DNA of 64,000 nt, from assembly GCA_016278325.1 (NCBI GenBank), contig JADQCB010000005.1, forward strand, positions 105,406-169,405, in the 5' to 3' direction. Source of the stretch: Actibacterium sp. Its GTDB lineage: Bacteria; Pseudomonadota; Alphaproteobacteria; Rhodobacterales; Rhodobacteraceae. The stretch's first letter is position 1. Each line of letters starts with the position of its first letter. The notes below the pieces were generated by a model. The model saw nothing but the letters and a program-made list of their open reading frames with translations, made no database searches and was not told where the DNA came from. The position numbers and the translations under genes were made by a program. Positions 9,715-17,538 of the stretch are shown here, piece by piece.

Positions 9715-10401
9715 TTATCCTTCCGGGCCTTGCGCCGCGGACCCGCGGGCGGCATCCTCGGCTTCGTGGCTGACGATCAGGCTGTCCTGGGTGCCGCGGA
9801 CGATGCGGAGCGTCGCCTGGACCACCCGCAGCAGCATCAGCGCCACACCGAAGGGAAGGATCGCATAGGGGATGAAGCGCGGCAGTTTTTCATAGGCTTC
9901 GCCCCGGTTGACGATCGGTTCGATCCAGCGCAGCCAGTCCAGCATCGGGATCTGCTCGGTCTCGTACCAGGCCTGGTCGCGGCTTTGCTCGAACCCGGTG
10001 GGAAACCAGCGCCCGGTGGTCGCGTCCAGTCCGGCAAAGGGGGCCCAGTAATCCCAGGCGCCTTTGAGCAGCAGCAAAGTATAGGCGATACAGGCCAGCG
10101 CCGAGAGCAGGACAAGCACGCGCCGCACCCGGCCGGGCGCCGCGGTAAGCAGCGCATCCACCCCCAGATGCGCGGTGATCTTGAAGCCATAGCTGATACC
10201 GAGCAGCACCAGCCAGGCGAACAGGGCCAATACCACCTCCAGCCCCCAGATCAGGGTCGAGTTGAACCCGTAACGCAACACGACATTGGCAAAGGTGATC
10301 AGGGTCATCAGCCCCAGGATCAAGGCAATCAGGGTTTCTTCCAGTTCGTTCACGAACCGACCGAACCTGCCTTCGGACGCGGGAGGGGACGCGGCGCTCA
10401 T
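9715..10401 (-). CDS. dctQ: TRAP transporter small membrane subunit DctQ
   Basis: 228 residues with four membrane segments: LIALILGLMTLITFANVVLRY near 25-45, LEVVLALFAWLVLLG, LVLLSALACIAYTLLLL, and a C-terminal one near FGVALMLLRVVQ. The conserved NVVLRYGFN motif is present. An extended hydrophilic loop (~120-170) lies between the third and fourth segments. It couples the periplasmic binding protein to DctM. Located between dctP and dctM on the same strand; the start ATG follows AAGAGGTCAGAAGGT. Confidence 0.93.
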   Translation of the reverse strand: MSAASPPASEGRFGRFVNELEETLIALILGLMTLITFANVVLRYGFNSTLIWGLEVVLALFAWLVLLGISYGFKITAHLGVDALLTAAPGRVRRVLVLLSALACIAYTLLLLKGAWDYWAPFAGLDATTGRWFPTGFEQSRDQAWYETEQIPMLDWLRWIEPIVNRGEAYEKLPRFIPYAILPFGVALMLLRVVQATLRIVRGTQDSLIVSHEAEDAARGSAAQGPEG

Positions 10402-10441
10402 ACCTTCTGACCTCTTGTTCGGGATCCTGCGGGCCCTTGCG

Positions 10442-10474
10442 GGGCGGCCCGGCCGGCTTTCGCCCGGACCGCCC
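10442..10474 (-). repeat. Intercistronic GC hairpin between dctP and dctQ
   Basis: In the 96-base gap after dctP a stem forms from GGGCGG (10442-10447) and CCGCCC (10469-10474), with a further inner CCGG pairing. There is no following T-run. Such hairpins often protect the 3' end of an abundant binding-protein message while letting less of the membrane-subunit message through; that role is inference. Confidence 0.5.
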
Positions 10475-10497
10475 TTTCATGATTTTCCGGCAGGGCC

Positions 10498-11508
10498 TCA
10501 GTTCTGGGCGTTGATCTCTTGCGCGAAGGCGATGTTGTCGGCGCCGACGTCGCTTTCGAATTGCGACCAGACCGGCTTCATCGCCTCGACCCATTTCTGG
10601 CGTTGTTCGGGGGTAAGCTCACGCACCACGCCGCCGGCGTCGATGATCGCCTGTTTCGCCTGCTGGTTGACCTCGTAGCTCTTGGCGTTGCGGGTCACCG
10701 TCACTTCGTTCAGGATCGTGGCCAACTGGTCGCGCACATCCGCGTCCAGGCTGTTCCACCAATCGGTCGATGTCACCACAAGATAGTCGATGACGCCGTG
10801 GTTGGTCTCGGTGATGCCGTCCTGGACCTCGAAGAATTTCTGACCGTAGATGTTTGACCAGGTATTCTCCTGCCCGTCCACGACGCCGGTCTGAAGCGCG
10901 CCATAAACCTCGGAAAAGGCCATCGGCTGCGGGCTGGCGCCCAATGCCTTCATCTGCGCGATCAGCACGTCGGACGGCTGTACCCGGAATTTAAGTCCTT
11001 TGGCGTCCGAGGGCTCGATCAGCGGCTTGTTCGCCGAGAACTGCTTCATCCCGTTATGCCAGAATTCCAGCCCCAGCAAACCGCGCCGGGTCATGCTTTC
11101 CTTCATCGCCTGGCCGGTTTCCGAGTTCTGGAACGCATCGACCGCGTTGATGTTATTGAACATGAAGGGCAGATCGAAGATCCGGAAGACTTTCGTGAAC
11201 GCCTCGAATTTGGACAGCGAGGGGGCGGCCATTTGCACGTCGCCCTGAAGCATCGCCTCCAGCACCTGGTCGTCGTTGTAAAGCGTGGAGTTCGGATAGA
11301 CCTCCATGCAGGCCGTGCCTTCCATCTCCTTGTTGACCCGGTCCTGCAAGAGCGAGGCGGCGATCCCCTTGGGGTGGCGGTCGGTATTGGTGACATGGCT
11401 GAACTTGATGACGATCTCGCCATCGTCACAGCCCATCGGATCGGCCAGGGCAGCCCCGGCCGATAGCGTCAGCGCCGCGATTGCCGCGGTGGCGGTTGCG
11501 AATTTCAT
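10498..11508 (-). CDS. dctP: TRAP transporter periplasmic C4-dicarboxylate-binding protein DctP
   Basis: 336-residue periplasmic solute receptor. A Sec signal peptide occupies residues 1-22 (MKFATATAAIAALTLSAGAA, cleavage after LAD-like Ala). The mature chain has the DctP hallmark FSHVTNTDRHPKGIAA and the ligand-Arg region GLKFRVQPSDVLIAQMKALG, followed by FSEVYGALQTGVVDGQENTW. The start ATG at 11508 has a perfect GGAGG site. It is the first gene of the transporter operon. Two matching 18-base palindromes lie between it and dctD at about 190 and 220 bases upstream, so control by DctD is likely. Confidence 0.96.
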   Translation of the reverse strand: MKFATATAAIAALTLSAGAALADPMGCDDGEIVIKFSHVTNTDRHPKGIAASLLQDRVNKEMEGTACMEVYPNSTLYNDDQVLEAMLQGDVQMAAPSLSKFEAFTKVFRIFDLPFMFNNINAVDAFQNSETGQAMKESMTRRGLLGLEFWHNGMKQFSANKPLIEPSDAKGLKFRVQPSDVLIAQMKALGASPQPMAFSEVYGALQTGVVDGQENTWSNIYGQKFFEVQDGITETNHGVIDYLVVTSTDWWNSLDADVRDQLATILNEVTVTRNAKSYEVNQQAKQAIIDAGGVVRELTPEQRQKWVEAMKPVWSQFESDVGADNIAFAQEINAQN

Positions 11509-11697
11509 GAGGTATCCTCCCAGATATCCTGTATCTTCAGATCGGAGCGGCCCAATCGGGCCGTCCGTCCATATGAAAAGCCCAGCCGGGCAACCGCTCA
11601 ATAGAAAATATCAGTTTTTCGTGATCTCATCTTTTTCCTTATAAACCAGTGTCTTACCAGATCCATTTGCGCCGACGGAACAAGGCTCGAATTTTCC

Positions 11698-11715
11698 TGA
11701 GCGGAAACTCACACA
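11698..11715 (-). promoter_or_regulatory. Candidate DctD operator, promoter-proximal copy
   Basis: An 18-base imperfect dyad, TGAGCGGAAACTCACACA on the plus strand. It matches the site at 11731-11748 at 15 of 18 positions. The two copies are 33 bases apart centre to centre, three helical turns, which is typical for cooperative binding by response-regulator dimers. It lies 190 bases upstream of dctP, between dctP and dctD. Confidence 0.6.
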
Positions 11716-11730
11716 GGCCTGATCCGGGAA

Positions 11731-11748
11731 TGTGCGGAAATTCGCACA
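11731..11748 (-). promoter_or_regulatory. Candidate DctD operator, distal copy
   Basis: An 18-base site, TGTGCGGAAATTCGCACA, with perfect six-base arms (TGTGCG/CGCACA). It is the better of two phased copies and lies six bases from the dctD stop codon. I found no convincing -24/-12 sigma-54 promoter between these sites and dctP. Confidence 0.6.
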
Positions 11749-11753
11749 AATCC

Positions 11754-12983
11754 TCAGCGATAGCTGCCCGGCCGAATCCCGTGCCGTGCAAGTTTGTCAT
11801 AGAAGGTCTTGCGGGGCAGTTTCAGCGCCTTTGCCGCGTCGGTGGCATGACCGCCCGCGCGGCGCAACGCCTCGATCAAGAGCGTTCGCTCGACCCGGGC
11901 AAGCTGTTCGGCCAGGCCCGCGGGCTCATCCTCGGGCGTTTCGACCTCGCCCAGCCCCATGGCAAAGCGCATCGCCGCGTTCATCAAGGCGCGCGCGTTC
12001 CCCGGCCAGTCCTGTGCCATCAGGCGGGCATTGACCGCCGGCCCGATCTCGGGGCGCGGCAGCGCGGCCTGTTCGCAGGCGATATCGACGTAATGGCGAA
12101 ACAGCACGGGAATATCCTCGGGCCGTTCGCGCAGCGCCGGGATCCGCAGGCGCATCACGTCGAGCTTGTAGAACAGATCGGGGTTGAAACGGCCGGCGGC
12201 CACCTCGGCGTCGATATCGCGATAGGTTCCGGCCAGAACCCGCGGGCGAGGCCCCGCCTCGGTCAGATCCAGCAACGCGAATTGCGCCTCAGGGTCCAGC
12301 GCCGCGACCTCGTCCAGGAAAACCGACCCGTCCTCGGCCTCGCGGAACGCCCGGGCCAGGCTGTCGTGCGTGGCCGAGACCGCGGCCAGTTTCTGGAACG
12401 GTCGGCGCGACCCTGCCGAAAGCAGATGGATCACCTCGGCCACCTTCGCCGTGCCCGAGCCGGGCGCGCCGGTGATCAGGACATCCGCCACGGTGCCCGC
12501 CACCATCCGGACCCGGGCGCGCAGATCCTCGGCCACCGGCGACTGGCCTGCCAGCATCCGTGCCGCCGCATCGCCGCTTTCGACCTGCCGCTTCAGCCGC
12601 CGGTTTTCCAGCACCAAGGCGCGGGTCCGCAGCGCCTTGTGCACCGCCGCCAGCATGTCGGTCGGGGCGCAGGGCTTTTCGAGAAAATCGAAGGCCCCCG
12701 CCGACATTCCACGCACCGCCATGGGAATATCCCCGACGCCGGTCAGCAGAATGACCGGAAGTTCCGGATCGATCTTGCGGACAAGATCGAGCAGCGCGAA
12801 ACCGTCCTTGCCGGGCATCCGGATATCGGTCAGCACGATACCGTCGAAATCCGGGCTCACATGGTCCTTGGCGGCGACATGGCTGCCGGCGGGCACGGCA
12901 ACGAGATCGGCCAGTTCCAGCGTCTGGGCCATTGCCTCGCGCAGCGCGGAATCGTCATCGACCAGAAGCACCTTGCGGGTCAT
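11754..12983 (-). CDS. dctD: DctD-type response regulator with degenerate sigma-54 activator domain
   Basis: 409 residues. The receiver domain (1-~120) has acidic residues 9-11, phospho-acceptor Asp53 in LTDIRMPG and Lys103. The central AAA+ domain (~140-320) is degenerate: the Walker A loop reads GAPGSGTAK where GETGTGKE is expected, so the lysine is displaced. The GAFTGA loop that contacts sigma-54 is absent; the chain goes from FQKLAAVSATHDS straight to the Walker B-like GSVFLDEV. The C-terminal Fis-type HTH is intact (GGHATDAAKALKLPRKTFYDKL). It overlaps dctB by four bases and sits upstream of the transporter. It resembles Rhodobacter NtrC, which also lacks GAFTGA and works without sigma-54. 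Confidence 0.92.
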   Translation of the reverse strand: MTRKVLLVDDDSALREAMAQTLELADLVAVPAGSHVAAKDHVSPDFDGIVLTDIRMPGKDGFALLDLVRKIDPELPVILLTGVGDIPMAVRGMSAGAFDFLEKPCAPTDMLAAVHKALRTRALVLENRRLKRQVESGDAAARMLAGQSPVAEDLRARVRMVAGTVADVLITGAPGSGTAKVAEVIHLLSAGSRRPFQKLAAVSATHDSLARAFREAEDGSVFLDEVAALDPEAQFALLDLTEAGPRPRVLAGTYRDIDAEVAAGRFNPDLFYKLDVMRLRIPALRERPEDIPVLFRHYVDIACEQAALPRPEIGPAVNARLMAQDWPGNARALMNAAMRFAMGLGEVETPEDEPAGLAEQLARVERTLLIEALRRAGGHATDAAKALKLPRKTFYDKLARHGIRPGSYR

Positions 12984-14779
12984 GCGGCCTGCCCTTTCCT
13001 GCGGGCCTCGGCAAGCTCCACGGTAAAGATCGCGCCACCGTCGGGGTGGTTGCGCCCGCGGATCGCGCCGCCGAAGCTCTGGACCAGCCCGTAGGAGATC
13101 GACAGCCCGAGCCCGATCCCCTCGCTCTGGCTTACCTTCTTTGTGGTATAGAACGGATCGAAGATCTTTTCCGGCTCTTCGATGCCGGGGCCGGAATCGC
13201 GCACCGAAAGCCGGACCGTCGCATCCGAGCGCTCGATCTTCAATTCCAGTCTCCTGTCGGCGGATCCGGCCATGGCATCCAGCGCGTTGGAGACGAGATT
13301 CAACACCACCTGCTGCAAGCGCACCTCGCCGCCGCGCACGAAAACCGCCGCGTCGGGGCGCGCCCAGTGCACCGCCACGCCCGAATGCGCCACGCGGGCC
13401 GCGGTCATCTCCAGCACCGCGTCGACCACGGCGCCGAGATCGACATCGCCCATCGGTTCGCTCTCCTGCCGGGCAAAGGCCCGCAGGTTGCGGATGATGC
13501 GCCCCATGCGGTGCGAAAGTTCTGAAATCCGGCCCAGGTTTGCCGCGGCCTGGTCGGGTTTTCCCCGCGCCAGCAGCAGCGCGCCGTTTTCCGCGAAAGA
13601 GTGGATCGCCATCAGCGGCTGGTTCAACTCGTGGCTCAGCCCGGCCGACATCTGGCCCAGGGCCGAAAGCTTGCCGGCCTGCACCAGTTCCTCCTGCGCC
13701 CGTTTCAGGGCGGTCTCGGCCTCCTTCCGTTCGGCAACCTCGCGGCGCAGGTCACGGTTGGCGACCGAAAGCTCGGCGGTGCGCGTGGTGACGCGGCTTT
13801 CCAGAACCGCGTTGGCCCGTGCCTCGATCGCCAGCCGGTCGGTCAGCGCCCGGCGCCGCTGCAACAGCAACAACAGCGTTGCCCCGAAGATCGCCAGCAG
13901 CGCCCCGGCCACCGACGCTTGCAGTATCGCGACCCGTTCCGCCGGGGCCACGTCCAGCAGCAGGGCGCCGGTCATGCCGATCACCGGCAGCGGGCGGGTC
14001 AGGTGCAAGGCCCGCCCGGGCAGGTAGGGGCCACCGTCGATCGCCCAGATCTCGTGCCCGTCATGATCGCGCGGGGTGATGCCGGGAAAGGCCGCCAACT
14101 GCGCCGGGTCATAGCCGAAACGCGCCAGCGTGTCCGCCCCCGGCGCGCCGAGCCTGCGAAACAGAAGTTCGGTCCGGTTGGCGATGAACACCACCCCGGC
14201 CGCATCCGTGAAATAGACCGCCTGCGCATCGCCGATCCAGGCCTGTTCCACGGCCGCGACATTGACCTCGACCGAAACCACGCCAAGCGGCCGGGCATTG
14301 GCGCCGAAAACCGGCGCCGAAAAAACGAAGGACCGCGCCGCGCCGGCCCCGTTCCGCGAATGATGGGCGCCCAACGCGCCCTGCATGGCCCGCGTGAATG
14401 AGGGGTCATCGGCACGACTGCGCGGTGCCGAGGACCGCGCCGTGTTCGATTGCGCCACCACATGACCCGACGAATCGAGCAGCAACAGCGCGCGCGTGCC
14501 GGTCTTGTCGGCGGTGCGCAGCAGCAGCGTCTCGATCGAACGGGCGGGGCGTTGCCCCTCGAGAACCGCCGCCAGCGCGGGATGATCGGCCATCAGGACC
14601 GCTAGCTCGCGATATTGCTGCAACTGGCTGACCAACCGATCCGAGGCAAGCGCCAGGTCCGACCGCCCACGCTCGGCCAGCTGATCGAGCGCCGAGGAAT
14701 AGGCGAACCACCATACGCCGCCGGTGAAACCGGCAGCGAGGGCAAGAAAGAGAATGGTTCCGGCGACGATCCGGGTCAT
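12980..14779 (-). CDS. dctB: C4-dicarboxylate sensor histidine kinase DctB
   Basis: 599 residues. Topology: a membrane segment at ~5-28 (GTILFLALAAGFTGGVWWF), a periplasmic sensor region to ~270 with Cache/PDC-like features (GVVSVEVN, VYFTDAAGVVFIANR), and a second membrane segment at ~285-305. A coiled-coil linker (residues ~315-365) follows. The HisKA box is SALGQMSAGLSHELNQPL and the HATPase domain has NLVSNALDAM, DSGPGI and GIGLGLSISYGLV. It phosphorylates DctD, whose gene overlaps by four bases. The start ATG at 14779 places the first membrane segment immediately after the start. All catalytic motifs look intact. Confidence 0.95.
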   Translation of the reverse strand: MTRIVAGTILFLALAAGFTGGVWWFAYSSALDQLAERGRSDLALASDRLVSQLQQYRELAVLMADHPALAAVLEGQRPARSIETLLLRTADKTGTRALLLLDSSGHVVAQSNTARSSAPRSRADDPSFTRAMQGALGAHHSRNGAGAARSFVFSAPVFGANARPLGVVSVEVNVAAVEQAWIGDAQAVYFTDAAGVVFIANRTELLFRRLGAPGADTLARFGYDPAQLAAFPGITPRDHDGHEIWAIDGGPYLPGRALHLTRPLPVIGMTGALLLDVAPAERVAILQASVAGALLAIFGATLLLLLQRRRALTDRLAIEARANAVLESRVTTRTAELSVANRDLRREVAERKEAETALKRAQEELVQAGKLSALGQMSAGLSHELNQPLMAIHSFAENGALLLARGKPDQAAANLGRISELSHRMGRIIRNLRAFARQESEPMGDVDLGAVVDAVLEMTAARVAHSGVAVHWARPDAAVFVRGGEVRLQQVVLNLVSNALDAMAGSADRRLELKIERSDATVRLSVRDSGPGIEEPEKIFDPFYTTKKVSQSEGIGLGLSISYGLVQSFGGAIRGRNHPDGGAIFTVELAEARRKGQAA

Positions 14780-14952
14780 CGCGATCCCCCGTCAGGGCAC
14801 CCGGCAGTCTAGAAAGACCGCCCCGGATTGGCCAGTCCCTTCGGACAGCGGGCCGTCCCGGCGACCCGTTTGGCGCATAGCCCCCATCGTGGCGCGCCCG
14901 GAACCCGCCGCCTGGTGTCCGCCTTGTCCGGTCGCGCATGGTCAAGCGGCGG

Positions 14953-15414
14953 TCAGACCGGCAGCACCGTCGTCGCCTTGATCTCCTCCATCGACAACAG
15001 CGCCGTGACGTTGTGGATCTTCACCTCGGCGATCAGCGCCTGATAGAAAGCATCATAGGCCCGCGCGTTGCGCACCCGCACCTTAAGGATATAGTCGATA
15101 TCGCCGGCCAGGCGATGCGCCTCCAGCACCTCGGGGCGGGCGCGCAGGGTCTCCAGGAACCGCTGCTGCCAATCGGCCTCGTGCTCGGCGGTGCGGATGA
15201 GCACGAAAAAGCAGGCCTCCAGCCCCAGCGCCTCGGGGTCCACGAGAACCGTCTGGCCGGTGATGACGCCCGACTCGCGCATTTTGCGGATGCGGTTCCA
15301 GACCGGTGTCTTAGACGAGCCGACGGCCCGGGCGATCTCGTCCAGCGACTGGCTGGCATCGCGTTGAAGTTCCGCCAGGATACGGCGATCGATTTCATCG
15401 AGTTTGTCGGTCAC
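14953..15414 (-). CDS. Lrp/AsnC family transcriptional regulator
   Basis: 153 residues with the N-terminal winged-HTH (LDEIDRRILAELQRDASQSL, VGSSKTPVWNRIRKM) and a C-terminal RAM ligand-binding/oligomerisation domain (EVLEAHRLAGDIDYILKV). The start is a GTG at 15414 with GGGGAAG upstream, giving the normal VTDKLDEID N-terminus; an ATG 30 codons earlier would add an unrelated tail. It is divergent from fpr. A perfect palindrome GGGAAATTTTCCC lies 11 bases upstream of the start, a likely autoregulatory site. Its effector, presumably an amino acid, cannot be told. Confidence 0.93.
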   Translation of the reverse strand: MTDKLDEIDRRILAELQRDASQSLDEIARAVGSSKTPVWNRIRKMRESGVITGQTVLVDPEALGLEACFFVLIRTAEHEADWQQRFLETLRARPEVLEAHRLAGDIDYILKVRVRNARAYDAFYQALIAEVKIHNVTALLSMEEIKATTVLPV

Positions 15415-15425
15415 GTCACTTCCCC

Positions 15426-15438
15426 GGGAAATTTTCCC
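15426..15438. promoter_or_regulatory. Perfect palindrome just upstream of the lrp-type gene
   Basis: GGGAAA-T-TTTCCC, a perfect dyad 11 bases before the GTG start and overlapping the leader. AT-rich dyads of this kind are common Lrp/AsnC targets, so autoregulation is plausible; this is inference. Confidence 0.4.
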
Positions 15439-15506
15439 AATACGCAAGTTCGACGGGCGAATATCAGAACATCTTCCCACAGCCAAGCGATTGCGGCAAA
15501 GCAATT

Positions 15507-15520
15507 TTGATCGAGATCAT
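15507..15520. promoter_or_regulatory. FNR-like dyad in the lrp/fpr divergent region
   Basis: TTGATCGAGATCAT differs from the FNR/FnrL consensus TTGAT-N4-ATCAA at one base. It lies about 90-115 bases upstream of both divergent genes. It could equally be an Lrp-type site because the surrounding bases (TTTTGATC..GATCATTTT) are also symmetrical. Confidence 0.35.
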
Positions 15521-15622
15521 TTTCCCGCGGGTGACGGCGTCCTTTAACCCGTGACAACGGCCGTCACGGGGCTTTTCGCCCGGTGCGCGGCAGCGTAGAC
15601 AGAGGCCGGAAATCAAGGACGG

Positions 15623-16435
15623 ATGGACCCAGACGTGACCGAGAACGCAGCGCCGAAACCCGCCACCCTGCCCGACGCGCAAACCGTGACCGGGGTGAAA
15701 CACTGGACCGACAGGCTGTTCTCGTTCCGCGTCACCCGGCCGCGGTCCCTGCGCTTCCGCTCGGGCGAGTTCGTGATGATCGGCCTGCCGGGCAAGGACG
15801 GACGGCCGGTCATGCGCGCCTATTCCATCGCCTCGCCCGCCTGGGCCGACGAGCTGGAATTCTATTCGATCAAGGTGCCCGACGGGCCGTTGACCTCTCG
15901 GTTGCAGCATATCGAACCGGGCGACCAGATCATCCTGCGCCCCAAACCGGTGGGAACGCTGGTGTTGGATGCGCTGTTGCCGGGCAAGCGGCTCTGGATG
16001 CTGGCCACGGGCACCGGGATCGCCCCCTTCGCCAGCCTCGTGCGCGACCCGGAAACCTATGAAAAGTTCGAACAGGTCATCGTGATGCATACCTGCCGGT
16101 TGAAGGCCGAGCTCGACTATGGGCGCGAATTGATCGAAAGCCTGCCCGACGACCCGCTGATCGGCGAATTCGTGCGTGGCAAGCTGCGCTATTACCCGAC
16201 CACCACGCGCGAGGACAGCCCGCAGATGGGCCGCATCACCGACAACCTGCAAAGCGGCAAGGTCTTCGCCGATCTGGGCGTGCCGCCGCTGGACCCTTCG
16301 CAGGATCGCGCGATGGTCTGCGGCTCGCTGGGGTTCAATCGAGACATGAAAACGCTCCTCGAAAGCATCGGCTTTCGGGAGGGGGCGAATTCGGAACCTG
16401 CGGAATATGTTGTGGAAAAGGCCTTTGTCGGATGA
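15623..16435 (+). CDS. fpr: Ferredoxin/flavodoxin-NADP+ reductase
   Basis: 270-residue FAD enzyme moving electrons between NADPH and ferredoxin or flavodoxin. FAD-binding motifs are RAYSIASPAW and the segment GPLTSRL. The nucleotide-binding part has LWMLATGTGIAPFASLVRD and the signature AMVCGSLGFNRDM. The C-terminus AEYVVEKAFVG is typical of the bacterial subfamily I reductases. It is divergent from the lrp-type gene and convergent with cspA. In this family the role is usually oxidative-stress defence and electron supply to ferredoxin-dependent enzymes. Confidence 0.95.
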   Translation: MDPDVTENAAPKPATLPDAQTVTGVKHWTDRLFSFRVTRPRSLRFRSGEFVMIGLPGKDGRPVMRAYSIASPAWADELEFYSIKVPDGPLTSRLQHIEPGDQIILRPKPVGTLVLDALLPGKRLWMLATGTGIAPFASLVRDPETYEKFEQVIVMHTCRLKAELDYGRELIESLPDDPLIGEFVRGKLRYYPTTTREDSPQMGRITDNLQSGKVFADLGVPPLDPSQDRAMVCGSLGFNRDMKTLLESIGFREGANSEPAEYVVEKAFVG

Positions 16436-16482
16436 AATTCAACCGTCAAGGGCGGCCGGGCACGCGGCACCGGCGGGGGAAT

Positions 16483-16502
16483 GGGGCGCCCGAAGGCGCC
16501 CC
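16483..16502 (-). terminator. Terminator hairpin of cspA (also 3' of fpr)
   Basis: A perfect eight-base stem (GGGGCGCC / GGCGCCCC) closes a CGAA loop on the plus strand, read as the very stable TTCG tetraloop on the minus strand. It starts eight bases after the cspA stop and lies between convergent fpr and cspA. The T-run is weak (ATTCC). Confidence 0.65.
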
Positions 16503-16509
16503 GCCCAAA

Positions 16510-16716
16510 TCAGGCCAGAGCCAGATTGGTCGCGGATTCGCGGCCGTCACGGCCGGCTTCCACGTCGAAGGTCACTTTCTGACCATCGTCGAGCGCATGC
16601 AGACCGGCACGCTCCAGCGCGCTGATATGCACGAAAACGTCCTTGCGGCCGCCTTCGGGCTCGATAAAGCCGAAACCTTTGGTTGCGTTGAACCACTTCA
16701 CGGTGCCATTGGCCAT
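16510..16716 (-). CDS. cspA: Cold-shock-domain protein
   Basis: 68-residue single-stranded nucleic-acid chaperone. RNP1 (KGFGFIEP) and RNP2 (DVFVHISAL) are both present, and it begins [36 protein letters not shown] gives a strong ribosome site. The 276 bases upstream hold the divergent cspA and infC leaders; a six-base stem (16738-16743 with 16754-16759) falls in the cspA leader. Symbol used for the family; the exact paralogue is unknown. Confidence 0.95.
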   Translation of the reverse strand: MANGTVKWFNATKGFGFIEPEGGRKDVFVHISALERAGLHALDDGQKVTFDVEAGRDGRESATNLALA

Positions 16717-16926
16717 CGTGATATCTCCTTTTCTTCGCTGCCCGCGGTAGTGCGGCAGCCCGGCTAAGTCAGATCATTGTCGAAACTGAAGCCGCTTGAA
16801 GGGAGACAGTGGTCGCAGTGATAACGTCGCCCGATGCATATGGGGGTAAACGCGCCGCCACGCAAGAGTTTTCTTTTCCGCGCCCTGGCAATGACCCGAA
16901 ACCGGCGCGTGCAGGCCATTACCGGG

Positions 16927-16955
16927 TTGAAACGCCCGTGAGCGCCGTCTAGATT
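16927..16955 (+). promoter_or_regulatory. Candidate promoter of infC
   Basis: TTGAAA (16927-16932), a 17-base spacer and TAGATT (16950-16955) fit a housekeeping promoter. It would start transcription about 30 bases before the ATA start of infC. Confidence 0.5.
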
Positions 16956-16992
16956 TCCGCGCACTCAATTCAATGACAGAAGGAACAACGCC

Positions 16993-17538
16993 ATAGCCCG
17001 CAGACCTCACAACGCGCCGCCCACGCGCGATACAGGCCCCCGCGTAAACGGACGCATCCGGGCCCCGGAAATCCGCCTGATCGGTGCCGACGGCGAAAAT
17101 GTCGGCCTGGTCACCCCTGCCCGTGGCATGGAACTGGCCGAACAGGCCGGTCTCGATCTGGTGGAGATTTCGCCGAACGCGACCCCGCCGGTCTGCAAGA
17201 TCATGGATTTCGGCAAGTACAAATACGAACAGCAGAAGCGGGAATCCGAGGCGCGCAAGAAGCAGAAGGTGATCGAGGTAAAAGAGGTCAAGTTCCGCCC
17301 GAACACCGATGTGCACGATTATGACGTGAAGATGCGCAACGTGGTGAAATTCCTGGAAAACGGCGACAAGGTGAAGGTCACGCTGCGGTTCCGCGGCCGC
17401 GAGATGGCGCACCAGAACCTCGGACGCGACCTGCTGGAACGGGTTGCCGAGGATGTCAAGGAAATCGGCAAGGTCGAGAACATGCCGAAGATGGAAGGCC
17501 GGCAAATGGTCATGATGATCGGCCCGGTCACCAAGTGA
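16993..17538 (+). CDS. infC: Translation initiation factor IF-3 with ATA start codon
   Basis: 181 residues. IF-3 binds the 30S subunit, proofreads the initiation codon and tRNA, and prevents subunit joining. The chain reads [15 protein letters not shown] at the start, then [33 protein letters not shown] and [12 protein letters not shown], the complete two-domain factor. No ATG, GTG or TTG lies at the conserved N-terminus. The only sensible start is ATA at 16993, eight bases after AGAAGGA. Rare start codons are the known basis of IF-3 autoregulation, as IF-3 rejects them. A first in-frame ATG exists only at 17128, which would remove 45 conserved residues. The next gene begins at the stop codon. 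Confidence 0.93.
   Translation: MARRPHNAPPTRDTGPRVNGRIRAPEIRLIGADGENVGLVTPARGMELAEQAGLDLVEISPNATPPVCKIMDFGKYKYEQQKRESEARKKQKVIEVKEVKFRPNTDVHDYDVKMRNVVKFLENGDKVKVTLRFRGREMAHQNLGRDLLERVAEDVKEIGKVENMPKMEGRQMVMMIGPVTK

Noticed and set aside
8281-10410. A plus-strand open frame of 709 codons opposite dctM and dctQ
   Set aside because: His/Asp/Gln/Arg-rich antisense product; dctM and dctQ are certain.
11509-11697. Sigma-54 (-24/-12) promoter for dctP
   Set aside because: I looked for GG-N10-GC with TGGCAC/TTGCA character on the minus strand and found no convincing match.
16973-16996. Seven-codon ATG frame overlapping the infC ATA start
   Set aside because: Considered as a leader peptide, but it has no ribosome site of its own and its ATG sits within the infC leader; probably chance.
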